Assembly (NCBI RefSeq): GCF_014699005.1
Contig: NZ_JACWZY010000001.1
Span: forward strand, 1 to 64,000
From: Spirosoma profusum
Lineage (GTDB): Bacteria; Bacteroidota; Bacteroidia; Cytophagales; Spirosomataceae
Direction: 5' to 3'
DNA: 64,000 bases
Within the stretch, counting starts at the first letter, position 1; every line of letters starts with the position of its first letter. The notes beneath the pieces were generated by a model. That model did not search any database and was not told the origin of the DNA. It saw only the letters and a list, made by a program, of their open reading frames with translations. Below are positions 29,901 to 38,206 of the stretch, piece by piece. Made by a program: the position numbers and the translations under genes.

Positions 29901-31065
29901 AAGAGATCAATCGATTCGTAAACCAATCAAGTTGGTCGTACGCAAATTCATGACGGATGTACGTCCGGTTTTGTTGGTCAGTGTAGATGTAAGAAAGCGT
30001 AGTCGTTGGCAGCAACGACTGAAACCGTTTTATTTTCGGATTGAACTTACGAAGGCCATACCCGCTGGTGCCAACCCAGACATTGCCCGTTTGATCGATA
30101 AGAAATTCTGTAATTGCATAAAGATTTGAAGGTAAGATCGTAAAGGCGTTACGTTTAGTCAGGCTATCCTGACGCATAAGCTCCTCGGGCGACATGAGCC
30201 ATAGTAAGTCACTGACCGCAATTGCGATTAGTTTGGGTGTAAGTAGCCTTAAGGTAATCAAGGAATCCTTTCTCGGCTCCAGGGGAATATCTTTCTGAAT
30301 ACCTTGTCGACGAATACTAATTTTATTAGGGAGGGCAACGCACCAGAGATTCTGGTTTATATCACCTTTAGTGGTAAAAAAAACGGATGTTTTAAATGGG
30401 GCTAACGCTAATTCCCCTAAGCTTTTGAGGGTCTTCCAGTTAAAATACTGGCTGGCTCTGTCATATACAGCTAACGCCTGCCCATCCGGGCGAAAACTAA
30501 GGCTATTGATCGACGTAATTTTTTTTTCCGGAACTGCTAGTTGTGAAATCTGTACCTGCTTTGTCAGATTAGACTGCTTCGGTAAGCTGGCTTTAAGCTC
30601 GTCGGGCAGACTAATTTTGAATAATTTCTTGATATCGGCTACGACCCATATATCGCCCTTTGGGTCTTCGTAGAGGTAATTAATGGCATAATTTCCGGCA
30701 TTAGCCGATGTCTGATCACGGATATCGAGATGATAAAATCGCTGGGTACGCGTGTTGAACAGATTTAGCCCCTGGTTAAGCGTGCCTACCCAAAGCCACC
30801 CCCGGCTATCGACCAGCAAGGCTGAGCAGTTGTTATCGGAAAGGCTATACTCATTATAGGGATCGTGCGTGAAAACTGTGAAATTGTGGCCGTCGTACCG
30901 GTTCAGCCCGTCTTTGGTCGCAATCCAGATGAATCCTTTCTGATCCTGTTTGAGGTCATAAATCATCCCCTGCGACAAACCATCGGATATCGTAAGTTCC
31001 TGCCAACCTGTTTGTTGTGCGAAAAGGGAAATCGGAAAGAGAAAAAGTAAATAAATAAACCGCAT
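26905..31065 (-). CDS. Hybrid two-component system regulator (Reg_prop propeller, histidine kinase, receiver, AraC)
   Basis: A 1386-residue one-protein phosphorelay of the Bacteroidota HTCS type. The ATG at 31065 starts the signal peptide MRFIYLLFLFPISLFAQ; an in-frame TTG four codons upstream is less likely. The periplasmic part has about 14 two-component propeller (Reg_prop) repeats such as GFIWIATKDGLNRYDG, and a Y_Y_Y domain (about 690-775). One membrane helix follows (WAYLCYVLVLAVIGW). Cytoplasmic parts: HisKA with phospho-acceptor H852 (SHEFRTPL), HATPase with DTGIGIS and GTGVGLALV, a receiver with phospho-acceptor D1167 (ICDLMMP), and a C-terminal AraC DNA-binding domain (SRSQLHRKL, then IAYTVGFDNLSYFAKTF). 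Such proteins sense oligosaccharides and switch on nearby glycan-use genes. Upstream on the same strand is a GH9-CE4 enzyme; no SusC/SusD pair is in the window. Confidence 0.93.
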   Translation of the reverse strand: MRFIYLLFLFPISLFAQQTGWQELTISDGLSQGMIYDLKQDQKGFIWIATKDGLNRYDGHNFTVFTHDPYNEYSLSDNNCSALLVDSRGWLWVGTLNQGLNLFNTRTQRFYHLDIRDQTSANAGNYAINYLYEDPKGDIWVVADIKKLFKISLPDELKASLPKQSNLTKQVQISQLAVPEKKITSINSLSFRPDGQALAVYDRASQYFNWKTLKSLGELALAPFKTSVFFTTKGDINQNLWCVALPNKISIRRQGIQKDIPLEPRKDSLITLRLLTPKLIAIAVSDLLWLMSPEELMRQDSLTKRNAFTILPSNLYAITEFLIDQTGNVWVGTSGYGLRKFNPKIKRFQSLLPTTTLSYIYTDQQNRTYIRHEFAYDQLDWFTNRLISFLPANLPPADKRARYMMQDRQGTFWISNTNFQNQEMSLFKFSSDWKLLKKYKLPPNTAFGFYNNRTVEDNQGRLWTGLLDGKLLLFDPKTETFRVFSYQSLLPQKISEIETSALYFDQTGTLWIGTTRGLIRADHPLTNPVFSLYKNSTKDRQSLSNDLVSSLLDDPNQPNKYLWVGTKGGGLNRLNKQTRQFDHFTEKDGLPNKVVYGILSDEFKNLWLSTNRGLALFNPERKTFCNFTKADGLQDDEFNTGSFFKTPSGELLFGGVHGLTTFQARNVLRSNSQVPKAQLIGLKINNETVGVGNPDGILSETIENTQRIDLAHTQNLLTLEFGVMDFANSAKNRYRYRLAGIDKRWIEAGTNRFANYAQLPAGSYTFQMMGTADGQTWSKPVDLQVRVHPPFYLSWWAYLCYVLVLAVIGWQLYRFQTQRLLLEQKVAFEQKEAIRLSELDSLKTQFFTNISHEFRTPLTLILAPLTDLKQRYPAEQVLSLMERNGKRLLTLINQLLDLSKLEAGQLKAEPEPGDIAVFFRTLASSFSSLAQSRQIKFIFEQSETGWWTLYDRDKLEKIITNLLSNAFKFTPEGNEVRMNVRYPNERQVIVKIQDTGIGISPTNLTHIFERFYQVDGQENRAYEGTGVGLALVNELVQVLGGTINVTSQEGEGTTFTVDLPLVPIARPRTESPAANLAADWDVANGQETEPLIAINRTEAFQTGESQPFVQTADVASTNLLLIIDDNADIRAYVRSIFESDYQILEAIDGQDGLEKATQLQPNVVICDLMMPRLNGFEFCQALKTQPATSHIPVVMLTAKATTEDRIEGFELGADDYLTKPFNRTELQIRVRNLLEQRKRLYNWFGRQQNVTIDVATADVATDTADSSAPALALLTNEQVFIDRLTAVVHEHLDEPAFSVEVLSETVNLSRSQLHRKLKTLLDTSPTNFVRDIRLMKAAELLTTGEQTVTQIAYTVGFDNLSYFAKTFQERFGVSPSQYGRQPATPT

Positions 31066-31563
31066 TCGAGAGGCCAATTTACAGTAGTAGTACGCAAAAG
31101 GAAATGCCTTCGATTGTTTAGTAGCAATAAATATACCGTTACCAATAAGTCGACTGATTGAACGAATGGATTTTGGATTGAAACCAGAAACTGGGAAATA
31201 GCCGATATATCAGGGCTGACGGTAAGGGGAGAAATAAAGGCATATTTGTGTATGCTATTTAATCTATTAATTAAATCTATTGTAAGTTAATCAAATATAA
31301 TATTAATCAAATATTACTGATTGGGTTAAATTGATAACTATGCACTTGTTGAGCCTGTTTGAACTTTTGGAATTAATCCCAAAATGCGTGTTTTTGCCAT
31401 GCTGAGGAACGAATCGGACCGCCGAAGCGGCATCTTAACGTATCCAAACCTGAGAGTGAAGAAACGTTAAGATGCCGCTTCGGCGGTCCGATTCGTTCCT
31501 CAGCATGACAAAAAAGCATCTCAACAAAAGTTTAAACAGGTTCGTTGTTAAATCGATAAGGCA
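31066..31563. other. Intergenic region with composite hairpin repeat
   Basis: About 498 bases. The first ~280 bases after the HTCS start are AT-rich (31240-31330 especially) and probably contain its promoter. The rest is the large hairpin at 31354-31540. No gene was recognised. Confidence 0.5.
31354..31540. repeat. Composite hairpin repeat, 51-bp arms plus outer 16-bp arms
   Basis: Inner arms 31391-31441 and 31464-31514 are complementary over 51 positions with one mismatch (TTTTTGCCATG against CATGACAAAAA). An outer pair, CCTGTTTGAACTTTTG (31354-31369) and CAAAAGTTTAAACAGG (31525-31540), also pairs with one mismatch, which defines an element of about 187 bp. The 22-nt loop (31442-31463, ATCCAAACCTGAGAG...) is identical to the loop of the copy at 42491-42584. 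Confidence 0.92.
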
Positions 31564-34152
31564 TCAAAGTTCATCGACACGGACGAATTGATAAGATTTC
31601 TTGCGGAGCTCAGTCAGTAACTCGTCCAGACGGGTATATAGCTTGTTGATACGTCGAGAATCCGTGCCGATGTGCATCAGGAGTATGAATCCGTTCAAAC
31701 CGTTACGTTTCTTCTGTTCATAGACGCGAATTGATTCCAGAATTACGTCACTGCTACGGTAGTTTCGGTCGTTGGGTGTGGTGTAATCAGCGTGGCTGAG
31801 CGTACCGGGCGTGTAGTTAACCAATTGAATACCTTCGGCTTTGGTCCACGTAGCAATGCTATCGTTATACCATTCATACGGCGGCAGAAAGAACGTAGCA
31901 TTACCGGATTTCCCGATGAACGTAGCGAGTGCTACGTAGTTGGCCCGTAGATCAGCAACAAACAGTTCGCGGCTAACCAGCAGACTATCAGGCTTTCTCC
32001 AGTCGCAGTACAAAAGATGCTGATCGGAGTGTGGACCAATGTAGTGCCCGTCCTGAATGAGCTGGCGAATAACCGGCGCGAACGTAGCGTTACGTAGAAA
32101 ACGCCCCGTCAGAAAAAACGAAGCCCGAACGCCATGTTTCTTAAGCGTTCGGGCGATAACAGTGCCGCCATCGGCAAACTCATCACCGGTAAAAACCAGC
32201 GACAACCGACGTAGTGACGTATCACCTCGAATTTTTGCCCCTTTGTAATACGTCGATTTTGGATCAATAACTGGCTTTTTGCTACGTTGAAGAACAGGCT
32301 TGATGGTCCTTTTCGACGTAGCAATGTTACGTCCTGACGTTGGGCGCTCAGTTTGTTTGGCAGCTAGCAGATAGATCAGCGACGCGGTTCCGTCCATTGT
32401 CGGCTCGTTGGTACTGTAGTCGCCGTAGTCATCGTGATAAACCGCTACGTTGCTCTGAAAAGCTGCATATTCATCAGGCTGATAGAGCGTAATCCCAATC
32501 AGTTTCCCGTAAATGCTACCCCTCACCGGCCCATCGACTAACCCGCCATCAATGGGGTAATTTTTCAGATGCGTGAATGCCGAATGTGGGTCAGCAGGCG
32601 TGTCGCCGTTGGCAGGAAGGCCATACACAAAACTCGTTCCCCACGGATTGCAGCCAAACAGCCAGTCGAAGTTCGCCTGCTCAAACACTACGTACTGCGA
32701 ATCACCGGTGAGGGTTCGATACCAATAACATTGTGTGGCAAACGACGTAGTGTAATTGTTGCTGCACCAGATGAACGGAATCCCTCGGTAAAAGGCATTC
32801 TGTTTCGCCCGTTGCCAGACCGTTTCGATGCCTTTTTTGTAATAATCCGTAACGGATTTCCGCTGACTAACAGGCAATTTTTTAGCCAGCTCCGCATGAC
32901 CGACGTTCACAAACGGATACCATTGATAATGCCGCGCCGTGTCATTTGTCATCCAGGGTGTAACGGGTTCTTGCCGGGCGAAATACAGTGCTGTTTTTTG
33001 AAGTTGCTGCACCTGTTTACCTGCTTCGTTGATCAGTTTAAGCTGCTCAACCGTAGCCAGTTCCATGTCATCGACGTAGTTATCTTCTTCGTAGAAATAC
33101 GGTGCGCGACCGGGCGCCGTCTGACAATTTCCAGGCTTTTTCAGTCCCAGCCGATACGCTGATTCCGACCGTTTCCGAAGCTGGCTGGCGTAAACTGGTT
33201 CGTGGGAACGTAGCAATTGGTATCCCAACGCCAGCGCACTACTGACTTTACCCGCCGTCGATGCTACGCCCGTCGCCCGATTTTTGTACTTAAACATCCC
33301 CTGCGGCTGCCCCGTCGCAAAATAAACGGGTCGCTCGTAGCCTTTGCCGTAAGCACTATCCTCTTTCGGAATCCGCATCCCGGCATGGTCGCGGTCGTCG
33401 CCGAGCTGGTTAAACAGCCAGTCGTCGGTGGGATGCATTTTTAGCAGCCAGTCGAGCCCCCAATGCGCTTCGTCCAGTACATCAGGCACGTTGTTTGTGC
33501 CGTTACGTCCGTTGGCCTGATGCTGGTCACTAAAAGCAGTTGGGAAATCGCGGGCTGCCGCCAGCAGGTGATACGTAGCATTGGCCGACGTAGTGACGTA
33601 CTGCAAATAATCGGAAGCATCGTGCCAGCCGCCCACTACGTCGATGTGCGTGCTGTCGGGCATGGGGCCGTATAGCGTGTAGCCATCGTGCGTGTGGCAG
33701 GAGTCGTTCAGAAATGGATTAAAACCGCTACGTTGCTGGCGCATGTAACGTAAGCAGAAATCAGCCGCGCCATCGTAGACATCATCGCCAATCCGAAACG
33801 TGGGCGAGCGGGTTCCGTCATCAGCCTGAACGTAGTACGTTCCCGGTTTCTGAACACTCGAAAAATCCAGCCGATACGTTTGCCGAAACGGCCCGTATGC
33901 GCCAATTCCTCGGCTCAACGTACCCTGATAAATGCTCTTACCCGTTTGTTCTTCGATAAGCTGGAAGCGGGTAATCGTTTTTTCAGTCAGACTTCCCCAA
34001 ACGGCCACTTTGGGCGAATGTGGCCGATAGCCTAGTAGATTGATACGTATTACAGCCGGTTCATCTGCCTGAAAGACGAAGGCAAACAGGTTGATTAGCA
34101 ACGTAACACCGATACCCAGGCGAATGGAATGATTGAAACTTCGAATAGACAT
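31564..34152 (-). CDS. GH9 glycoside hydrolase fused to CE4-type polysaccharide deacetylase
   Basis: An 862-residue exported two-domain enzyme. The ATG at 34152 (MSIRSFNHSIRLGIGV...) gives a proper signal peptide; the frame opens earlier at 34200, but inside the adjacent hairpin. An N-terminal Ig-like CelD_N domain (about 35-125) precedes the GH9 (alpha/alpha)6 barrel, with the catalytic base region GGWHDASDY and the acid in YSTNEPTMDGTASLIY, so endoglucanase-like activity on beta-glucan is likely. After a basic linker the last ~210 residues form a NodB/CE4 deacetylase domain: motif 2 is intact (GPHSDQH) and FLPPYEWYN follows, but motif 1 reads FTGDEFADGG instead of TFDD, so catalysis there is uncertain. 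The next gene downstream is the HTCS regulator. Confidence 0.87.
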   Translation of the reverse strand: MSIRSFNHSIRLGIGVTLLINLFAFVFQADEPAVIRINLLGYRPHSPKVAVWGSLTEKTITRFQLIEEQTGKSIYQGTLSRGIGAYGPFRQTYRLDFSSVQKPGTYYVQADDGTRSPTFRIGDDVYDGAADFCLRYMRQQRSGFNPFLNDSCHTHDGYTLYGPMPDSTHIDVVGGWHDASDYLQYVTTSANATYHLLAAARDFPTAFSDQHQANGRNGTNNVPDVLDEAHWGLDWLLKMHPTDDWLFNQLGDDRDHAGMRIPKEDSAYGKGYERPVYFATGQPQGMFKYKNRATGVASTAGKVSSALALGYQLLRSHEPVYASQLRKRSESAYRLGLKKPGNCQTAPGRAPYFYEEDNYVDDMELATVEQLKLINEAGKQVQQLQKTALYFARQEPVTPWMTNDTARHYQWYPFVNVGHAELAKKLPVSQRKSVTDYYKKGIETVWQRAKQNAFYRGIPFIWCSNNYTTSFATQCYWYRTLTGDSQYVVFEQANFDWLFGCNPWGTSFVYGLPANGDTPADPHSAFTHLKNYPIDGGLVDGPVRGSIYGKLIGITLYQPDEYAAFQSNVAVYHDDYGDYSTNEPTMDGTASLIYLLAAKQTERPTSGRNIATSKRTIKPVLQRSKKPVIDPKSTYYKGAKIRGDTSLRRLSLVFTGDEFADGGTVIARTLKKHGVRASFFLTGRFLRNATFAPVIRQLIQDGHYIGPHSDQHLLYCDWRKPDSLLVSRELFVADLRANYVALATFIGKSGNATFFLPPYEWYNDSIATWTKAEGIQLVNYTPGTLSHADYTTPNDRNYRSSDVILESIRVYEQKKRNGLNGFILLMHIGTDSRRINKLYTRLDELLTELRKKSYQFVRVDEL

Positions 34153-34190
34153 GATTTGGCATGATCTGTTAATACGTTGTTCAAAGACCG

Positions 34191-34282
34191 TTTTTGTCAT
34201 GCTGAGGCACGAAGCATCTTAAATTCCCCTCGCTAATTCGTTCAGATATTTTAAGATGCTTCGTGCCTCAGCATGACAAAAA
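34191..34282. repeat. Hairpin repeat with 33-bp perfect arms
   Basis: TTTTTGTCATGCTGAGGC..ATCTTAAA (34191-34223) pairs perfectly with 34250-34282 around a 26-nt loop. It lies between the ceramidase-like gene and the GH9-CE4 gene, both on the minus strand, 38 bases before the start of the latter. Confidence 0.92.
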
Positions 34283-34321
34283 TGCGCAGGTTTCAACTTG
34301 CTCTTAAAAATTAAACCGATT

Positions 34322-35704
34322 CTATATTTTCTTCAGCAGTTCCATCATCATTTCCTCAAAATAAGCTCCGTTGTAAGGACCAAACCAGTTCATATCGCGG
34401 GTTTCGTAGGTTGGTCGGTCGTAATACGCGTCGGGTGTTACGTAACCAATATAGCCACCGTCGAAGCTGGTAATGAAGAGGTTGACGTTTTTCTGCCTGG
34501 CCAATGGCGCAAAATCAGTGACAAATTCTCCAGAATAATCGCAGGGTGTACCTAGTAATACGTTGTTGCCGATACGTAGCGCTTTCAGTTCGGAAGGGTA
34601 GTCGCCGTAGATGGCGTAGAATAGCCAGGGACGTACCCGCCAATTGCCAATCACGCGTGGGTGCGGCTCGCGTAGGCCAAGTGGCAGGGTGAGCATGGCT
34701 AACGTACTATCTGATTTTATTTGAATTTTAGGCACTGTCCGTTCGATACGTGCCGCCAGATCACCAGCATAATTTCGAATCTCCTGAAAGTCAGTCACCC
34801 CCCGCGATTCAGGGCCGGTACTGCCTACAGCTCCCGCCAGAAATACCGCGAAACTGGCCGATTTTTTCTCCAGCCGGTCGACCAGCGAACCGGGATAATC
34901 GCGGCTGAGGTAATCACCATTTCCCCCATCGAATAACGTAGCGTGCCCGGCAAAACTGCACAGCAGCGCTGATTCGCCGGAGGCTTTCTGCAACTTCAAT
35001 AACCGAACGTTGCCATCGAGGGGGCGCGTTGGGCCTGATTTGCCGATTCGATTATAAATGTGGTCGGTGGCATCGATCTGGCCGTAGCCAATCTGTACGG
35101 GTGCTACGTTGGCCTGTGCTTTTCGGATGGCATCCAGCACGCCATCGGTAATGCGCGTAACGATTTTTTCGTCGTATCCGCCAGCAATCAATTGCCCCAC
35201 CAGACCCGGCGCCCAGCCACCCACGCTGTTGTGCGAATGGATAGCACCGATGTACACGTTTTCCCAGCGCAAACCCACTTCAGGTAATCGCTTTTTTAGG
35301 GCTTCAGCAACGGTTGGAGGGGTAATGAGCAGATCTAAACCCACAACCGCTACGGGTTCATTACCGTTGTTCAGGACGATGGCCCGCGCAAAAATCGAAT
35401 CGCTCACTACGTGCCAGTGCTTGCCGCGACGAACGCCGTAGCCTCCTGTAGGCGTCGTGTAGGGAGGAGTGATATTGGCTTTCGCCCAACCCGCCTGAAT
35501 GCCTGTTTTGGCAGCCGGTGAAGCAGGCAATTGCACCAGTCGTTGCTTGGTCTGGACGTAGTACGGCATCTGCTGATAGGGCGTATCATCGACAGGGGCC
35601 AGACTGACTGCCAGAAAAAGCAGGATAAAAACAACCAGTCCGAGCAGGACTTTAAGTACTATGCTAAAAACCCTTTTTATACCCTTTCGTTGCTTGTTAG
35701 CCAT
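34322..35704 (-). CDS. Neutral/alkaline ceramidase-like hydrolase, membrane-anchored
   Basis: A 460-residue protein with one N-terminal membrane helix (about residues 12-32, VLKVLLGLVVFILLFLAVSLA) and an exported domain of the neutral/alkaline non-lysosomal ceramidase family. Recognisable are AGWAKANITPP near the start, the HSHNSVGGW stretch carrying zinc-ligand histidines, FAGHATLFDGGN, and SRDYPGSLVDRLE. True ceramidases hydrolyse the amide bond of ceramide; many bacterial members are shorter and of unproven substrate, as here. Bacteroidota make sphingolipids, so a lipid substrate is possible. It follows the DUF2809 gene by 48 bases on the same strand. Confidence 0.8.
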   Translation of the reverse strand: MANKQRKGIKRVFSIVLKVLLGLVVFILLFLAVSLAPVDDTPYQQMPYYVQTKQRLVQLPASPAAKTGIQAGWAKANITPPYTTPTGGYGVRRGKHWHVVSDSIFARAIVLNNGNEPVAVVGLDLLITPPTVAEALKKRLPEVGLRWENVYIGAIHSHNSVGGWAPGLVGQLIAGGYDEKIVTRITDGVLDAIRKAQANVAPVQIGYGQIDATDHIYNRIGKSGPTRPLDGNVRLLKLQKASGESALLCSFAGHATLFDGGNGDYLSRDYPGSLVDRLEKKSASFAVFLAGAVGSTGPESRGVTDFQEIRNYAGDLAARIERTVPKIQIKSDSTLAMLTLPLGLREPHPRVIGNWRVRPWLFYAIYGDYPSELKALRIGNNVLLGTPCDYSGEFVTDFAPLARQKNVNLFITSFDGGYIGYVTPDAYYDRPTYETRDMNWFGPYNGAYFEEMMMELLKKI

Positions 35705-35752
35705 TCGTAAAAGTAATTGTCATTTTTTGATGATATACCATTCTGCTTCACC

Positions 35753-36160
35753 TCAACCGGCTCGATAACGTACCGGAGTAAGATACGTATCAACCAATAC
35801 ACCAATACCGACGCCTGCACTGTAACAAAGCAGATCGCTCCAAAGGAAACCAAAACCCAGAATCAGTCCTCCCAAACGAGTCGCCCGCAGACTGTCGATC
35901 CAGGGCTCATGGTACAACTGACTGATCTCAATGCCAAACGAGAATCCCAGCGCGGCAACTGCAATAGCCTGGGTTGACCAATGGCGGAAGATAAAGGCAA
36001 GTCCAAAAAAAATCATCAACGCCCACAACGCATCGCCTACATACATTCTGATGAATGAAAAATCGCCCAGAAATCGTCTGGATGCCAGACCAGTCAGTGA
36101 GACACTGATCGTAAGACACCCGTAAACAACTCGGTTTCTGGCTACTGACGATTTGGACAT
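35753..36160 (-). CDS. DUF2809 family small membrane protein
   Basis: A 135-residue integral membrane protein with four hydrophobic segments and the hallmark region YVGDALWALMIFF, ALGFSFGIEISQLY and ATRLGGLILGFGFLWSDLLCY of DUF2809. Database names linking this family to ribosome maturation are not supported by the sequence. It is the first gene of a presumed minus-strand unit with the ceramidase-like and GH9-CE4 genes. Function unknown. Confidence 0.8.
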   Translation of the reverse strand: MSKSSVARNRVVYGCLTISVSLTGLASRRFLGDFSFIRMYVGDALWALMIFFGLAFIFRHWSTQAIAVAALGFSFGIEISQLYHEPWIDSLRATRLGGLILGFGFLWSDLLCYSAGVGIGVLVDTYLTPVRYRAG

Positions 36161-36483
36161 CTTTGGGGTATTTGCTGGTATAACGTGAATAATGGATTAA
36201 TAAGAAGTTTATCTAATTCATTTATAGTACGTGGCTGACGCTTGGGGCTTCGACAGGCTCAGCCTGACAGTCCAACTTGAGTTAACCAATTTAAGTAGAC
36301 TGTCAGGCTGAGCCTGTCGAAGCCCCAAGCGTCAGCAATACGTTAATTGAGCTATTAGTCACGTTGGTATATTTTCCGAAATTCGGGCTTTGCGTAGTAT
36401 TTTTCGCAGTAGTGACGTATTCCAATAGTCAACAAAGCATCTAAAGTTATACCTGGTAAAGGTAGCGCGAATTCGGTTTTTTT
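36161..36483. other. Divergent intergenic region with long palindrome
   Basis: About 323 bases between the divergent DUF2809 and FG-GAP/cytochrome genes. It is dominated by the 39-bp-arm inverted repeat at 36234-36336; the flanks must hold two promoters. No RNA gene was recognised. Confidence 0.5.
36234..36336. repeat. Perfect 39-bp inverted repeat, CTTCGACAGGCTCAGCCTGAC type
   Basis: Left arm 36234-36272 and right arm 36298-36336 are perfect complements around a 25-nt spacer. The core GGCTTCGACAGGCTCAGCC differs from the GTCATGCTGA family, so it is a separate dispersed element. Similar sequences are common between genes in many bacteria (from memory). Confidence 0.93.
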
Positions 36484-38055
36484 ATGAGACAACTCATTCC
36501 ATTCTGTATTGCATTGCTCCTGCTTAGTTCGTGTACCGCTAAGAAGGAGAATGAAAAAACTGCATTCGTCGACGTACCGGTTTCGGGGCTTTCTGGCAAA
36601 CAACTCGCCCTTACTCACTGCAGCCGTTGTCATGCTTTTGTGAAACCCGAGCTATTGGCAAAATCGAATTGGCGTGATGTGCTTCCAGCGATGGGCCATC
36701 GAATGGGTATCTACAGCAGCGGATTCAGGCCTGATAGTTTGTTCGATACAGGCATAAGCGGTTCCATCGTGCGCGATGTCAACATTTTTCCGGAAAGGCC
36801 CGTTCTGGCAAAAGAAGACTGGCGTAAACTAGAGCAGTATTTTCTGGAGAATGCGCCAGATACCATCCTGCCTCCACTTCGCGGACACAAGATTCAGCTT
36901 GGTCTAAAGCATTTTACTTACAAAGAAGCCCCCTTTTCGCATCGCCCCTCCCTAACCACAATGGTCAAAATTCTTCCCGATAAGCGTGGAATTGTCTTTA
37001 GTGATGGAAAAAGCCGACGTAACATTCTTACGTTTCTAACCCTCGACCTTCGCGAGAATTACAGCCTGCCAGTGGCCTCAACCCCGACGCATTTTTACGA
37101 GAAAGCAAATGAAATATACCTAACAACGGCTGGCAAAGGCGTTTTCCCGACCGATGCGCCGAATGGTTCCCTGCTACGTTGGGAAAAGAACGTAGCAGGG
37201 CCAGGTTATAAAGAATTTACGGCTATTTCGGATTTACAGCGGCCCGTTTCGATGGCTTACGGCGATGTAAATAAAGATGGGCTGGAGGACGTAGTAGCCT
37301 GCGAATTTGGCAATCAGACCGGGAAACTGGCCTGGTACGAAAACAACGGCAAAGGCGGATACACCAAACGGATTTTGCGCGAGAAGCCTGGCGCTATTTC
37401 AGCCATTCTCAACGATGCCAATCGTGATGGGTTGCTGGATATTTACGTGCTCATGGGGCAGGGCGATGAAGGTGTTTTTCTGTACGAAAATCAAGGCGCG
37501 GGTAAGTTTAAGGAAAAGCGGTTGCTAACCTTTCTGCCACTCAATGGATCGCAATACATTGAGCTGGCTGATTTTAACAAAGACGGCTTTGAAGACATCA
37601 TTTATGTTTGCGGAGACAACGCCGACAAAACGCCCATTCTGAAAACGTATCACGGCATTTATATTTTTCTGAATGACGGGAAATCCAACTTTAAGCAATC
37701 GTATTTCTACCAGTTGAACGGCGCGTATAAGGCGATGGTACGTGATTACGATCTGGACGGCGATCTGGATATAGCCGCTATTTCGTTTTTTCCGGACTAT
37801 CTGCGTTACCCTGAAGAAAGCTTTATCTATCTGGAGAATAAAGGTCAGTTGAAATTCCGCGATTATTCATTTCCAGAAGCCTCAAAGGGTCGATGGATCG
37901 TTATGGATGCTGGCGACATGGATGCCGACGGCGATATTGATCTGGTGCTGGGATCGTTCGTGTATTTTATCCCGCAGGGCGATACGACCGGACTAGGTAA
38001 GCGATGGCTATCTGATGGGCCATCTATCGTTGTTCTGGAAAATATAACCCGGTAG
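36484..38055 (+). CDS. FG-GAP/VCBS repeat lipoprotein with cytochrome c-like haem site
   Basis: A 523-residue exported lipoprotein with lipobox LSSC (Cys 17). Residues 40-80 look like a mono-haem cytochrome c: CSRCH with Cys46, Cys49 and His50, and Met70 or Met74 (LPAMGHRMG) as candidate sixth ligand. From about residue 130 the chain forms a beta-propeller with FG-GAP/VCBS loops (DVNKDGLED, DANRDGLLD, DFNKDGFED, DYDLDGDLD, DMDADGDID). The combination suggests a surface redox or electron-transfer protein; what it reduces or oxidises is unknown. It is transcribed alone. A perfect 12-bp inverted repeat lies inside the gene at 37169-37200. Confidence 0.82.
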   Translation: MRQLIPFCIALLLLSSCTAKKENEKTAFVDVPVSGLSGKQLALTHCSRCHAFVKPELLAKSNWRDVLPAMGHRMGIYSSGFRPDSLFDTGISGSIVRDVNIFPERPVLAKEDWRKLEQYFLENAPDTILPPLRGHKIQLGLKHFTYKEAPFSHRPSLTTMVKILPDKRGIVFSDGKSRRNILTFLTLDLRENYSLPVASTPTHFYEKANEIYLTTAGKGVFPTDAPNGSLLRWEKNVAGPGYKEFTAISDLQRPVSMAYGDVNKDGLEDVVACEFGNQTGKLAWYENNGKGGYTKRILREKPGAISAILNDANRDGLLDIYVLMGQGDEGVFLYENQGAGKFKEKRLLTFLPLNGSQYIELADFNKDGFEDIIYVCGDNADKTPILKTYHGIYIFLNDGKSNFKQSYFYQLNGAYKAMVRDYDLDGDLDIAAISFFPDYLRYPEESFIYLENKGQLKFRDYSFPEASKGRWIVMDAGDMDADGDIDLVLGSFVYFIPQGDTTGLGKRWLSDGPSIVVLENITR

Positions 38056-38142
38056 AGGTAGCGGATTCTATTCTAGGCTAGCTTTTGCGTAAAATCCCAC
38101 TCTACTTCACTCTACTTTCAGGGACAAGCCCAAAACGAGCGA

Positions 38143-38174
38143 TTTTGTCATGCTGACGCAGGAAGCATGACAAA
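38143..38174. repeat. Shortened copy of the GTCATGCTGA hairpin repeat
   Basis: TTTTGTCATGCTGACGCAGG is followed almost directly by AAGCATGACAAA, so both outer ends remain but the inner stem and loop are gone. It reads as an internal deletion of the element, possibly by slippage at the hairpin. Confidence 0.7.
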
Positions 38175-38206
38175 GAAGATTCAGAAATAGTATAATCACA
38201 AAATCA

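Noticed and set aside
26905..36160. A complete polysaccharide utilisation locus around the HTCS regulator
   Set aside because: There is no SusC/SusD pair; the only TonB receptor is 25 kb away in an iron-type operon, so only a regulator plus candidate enzymes can be claimed.
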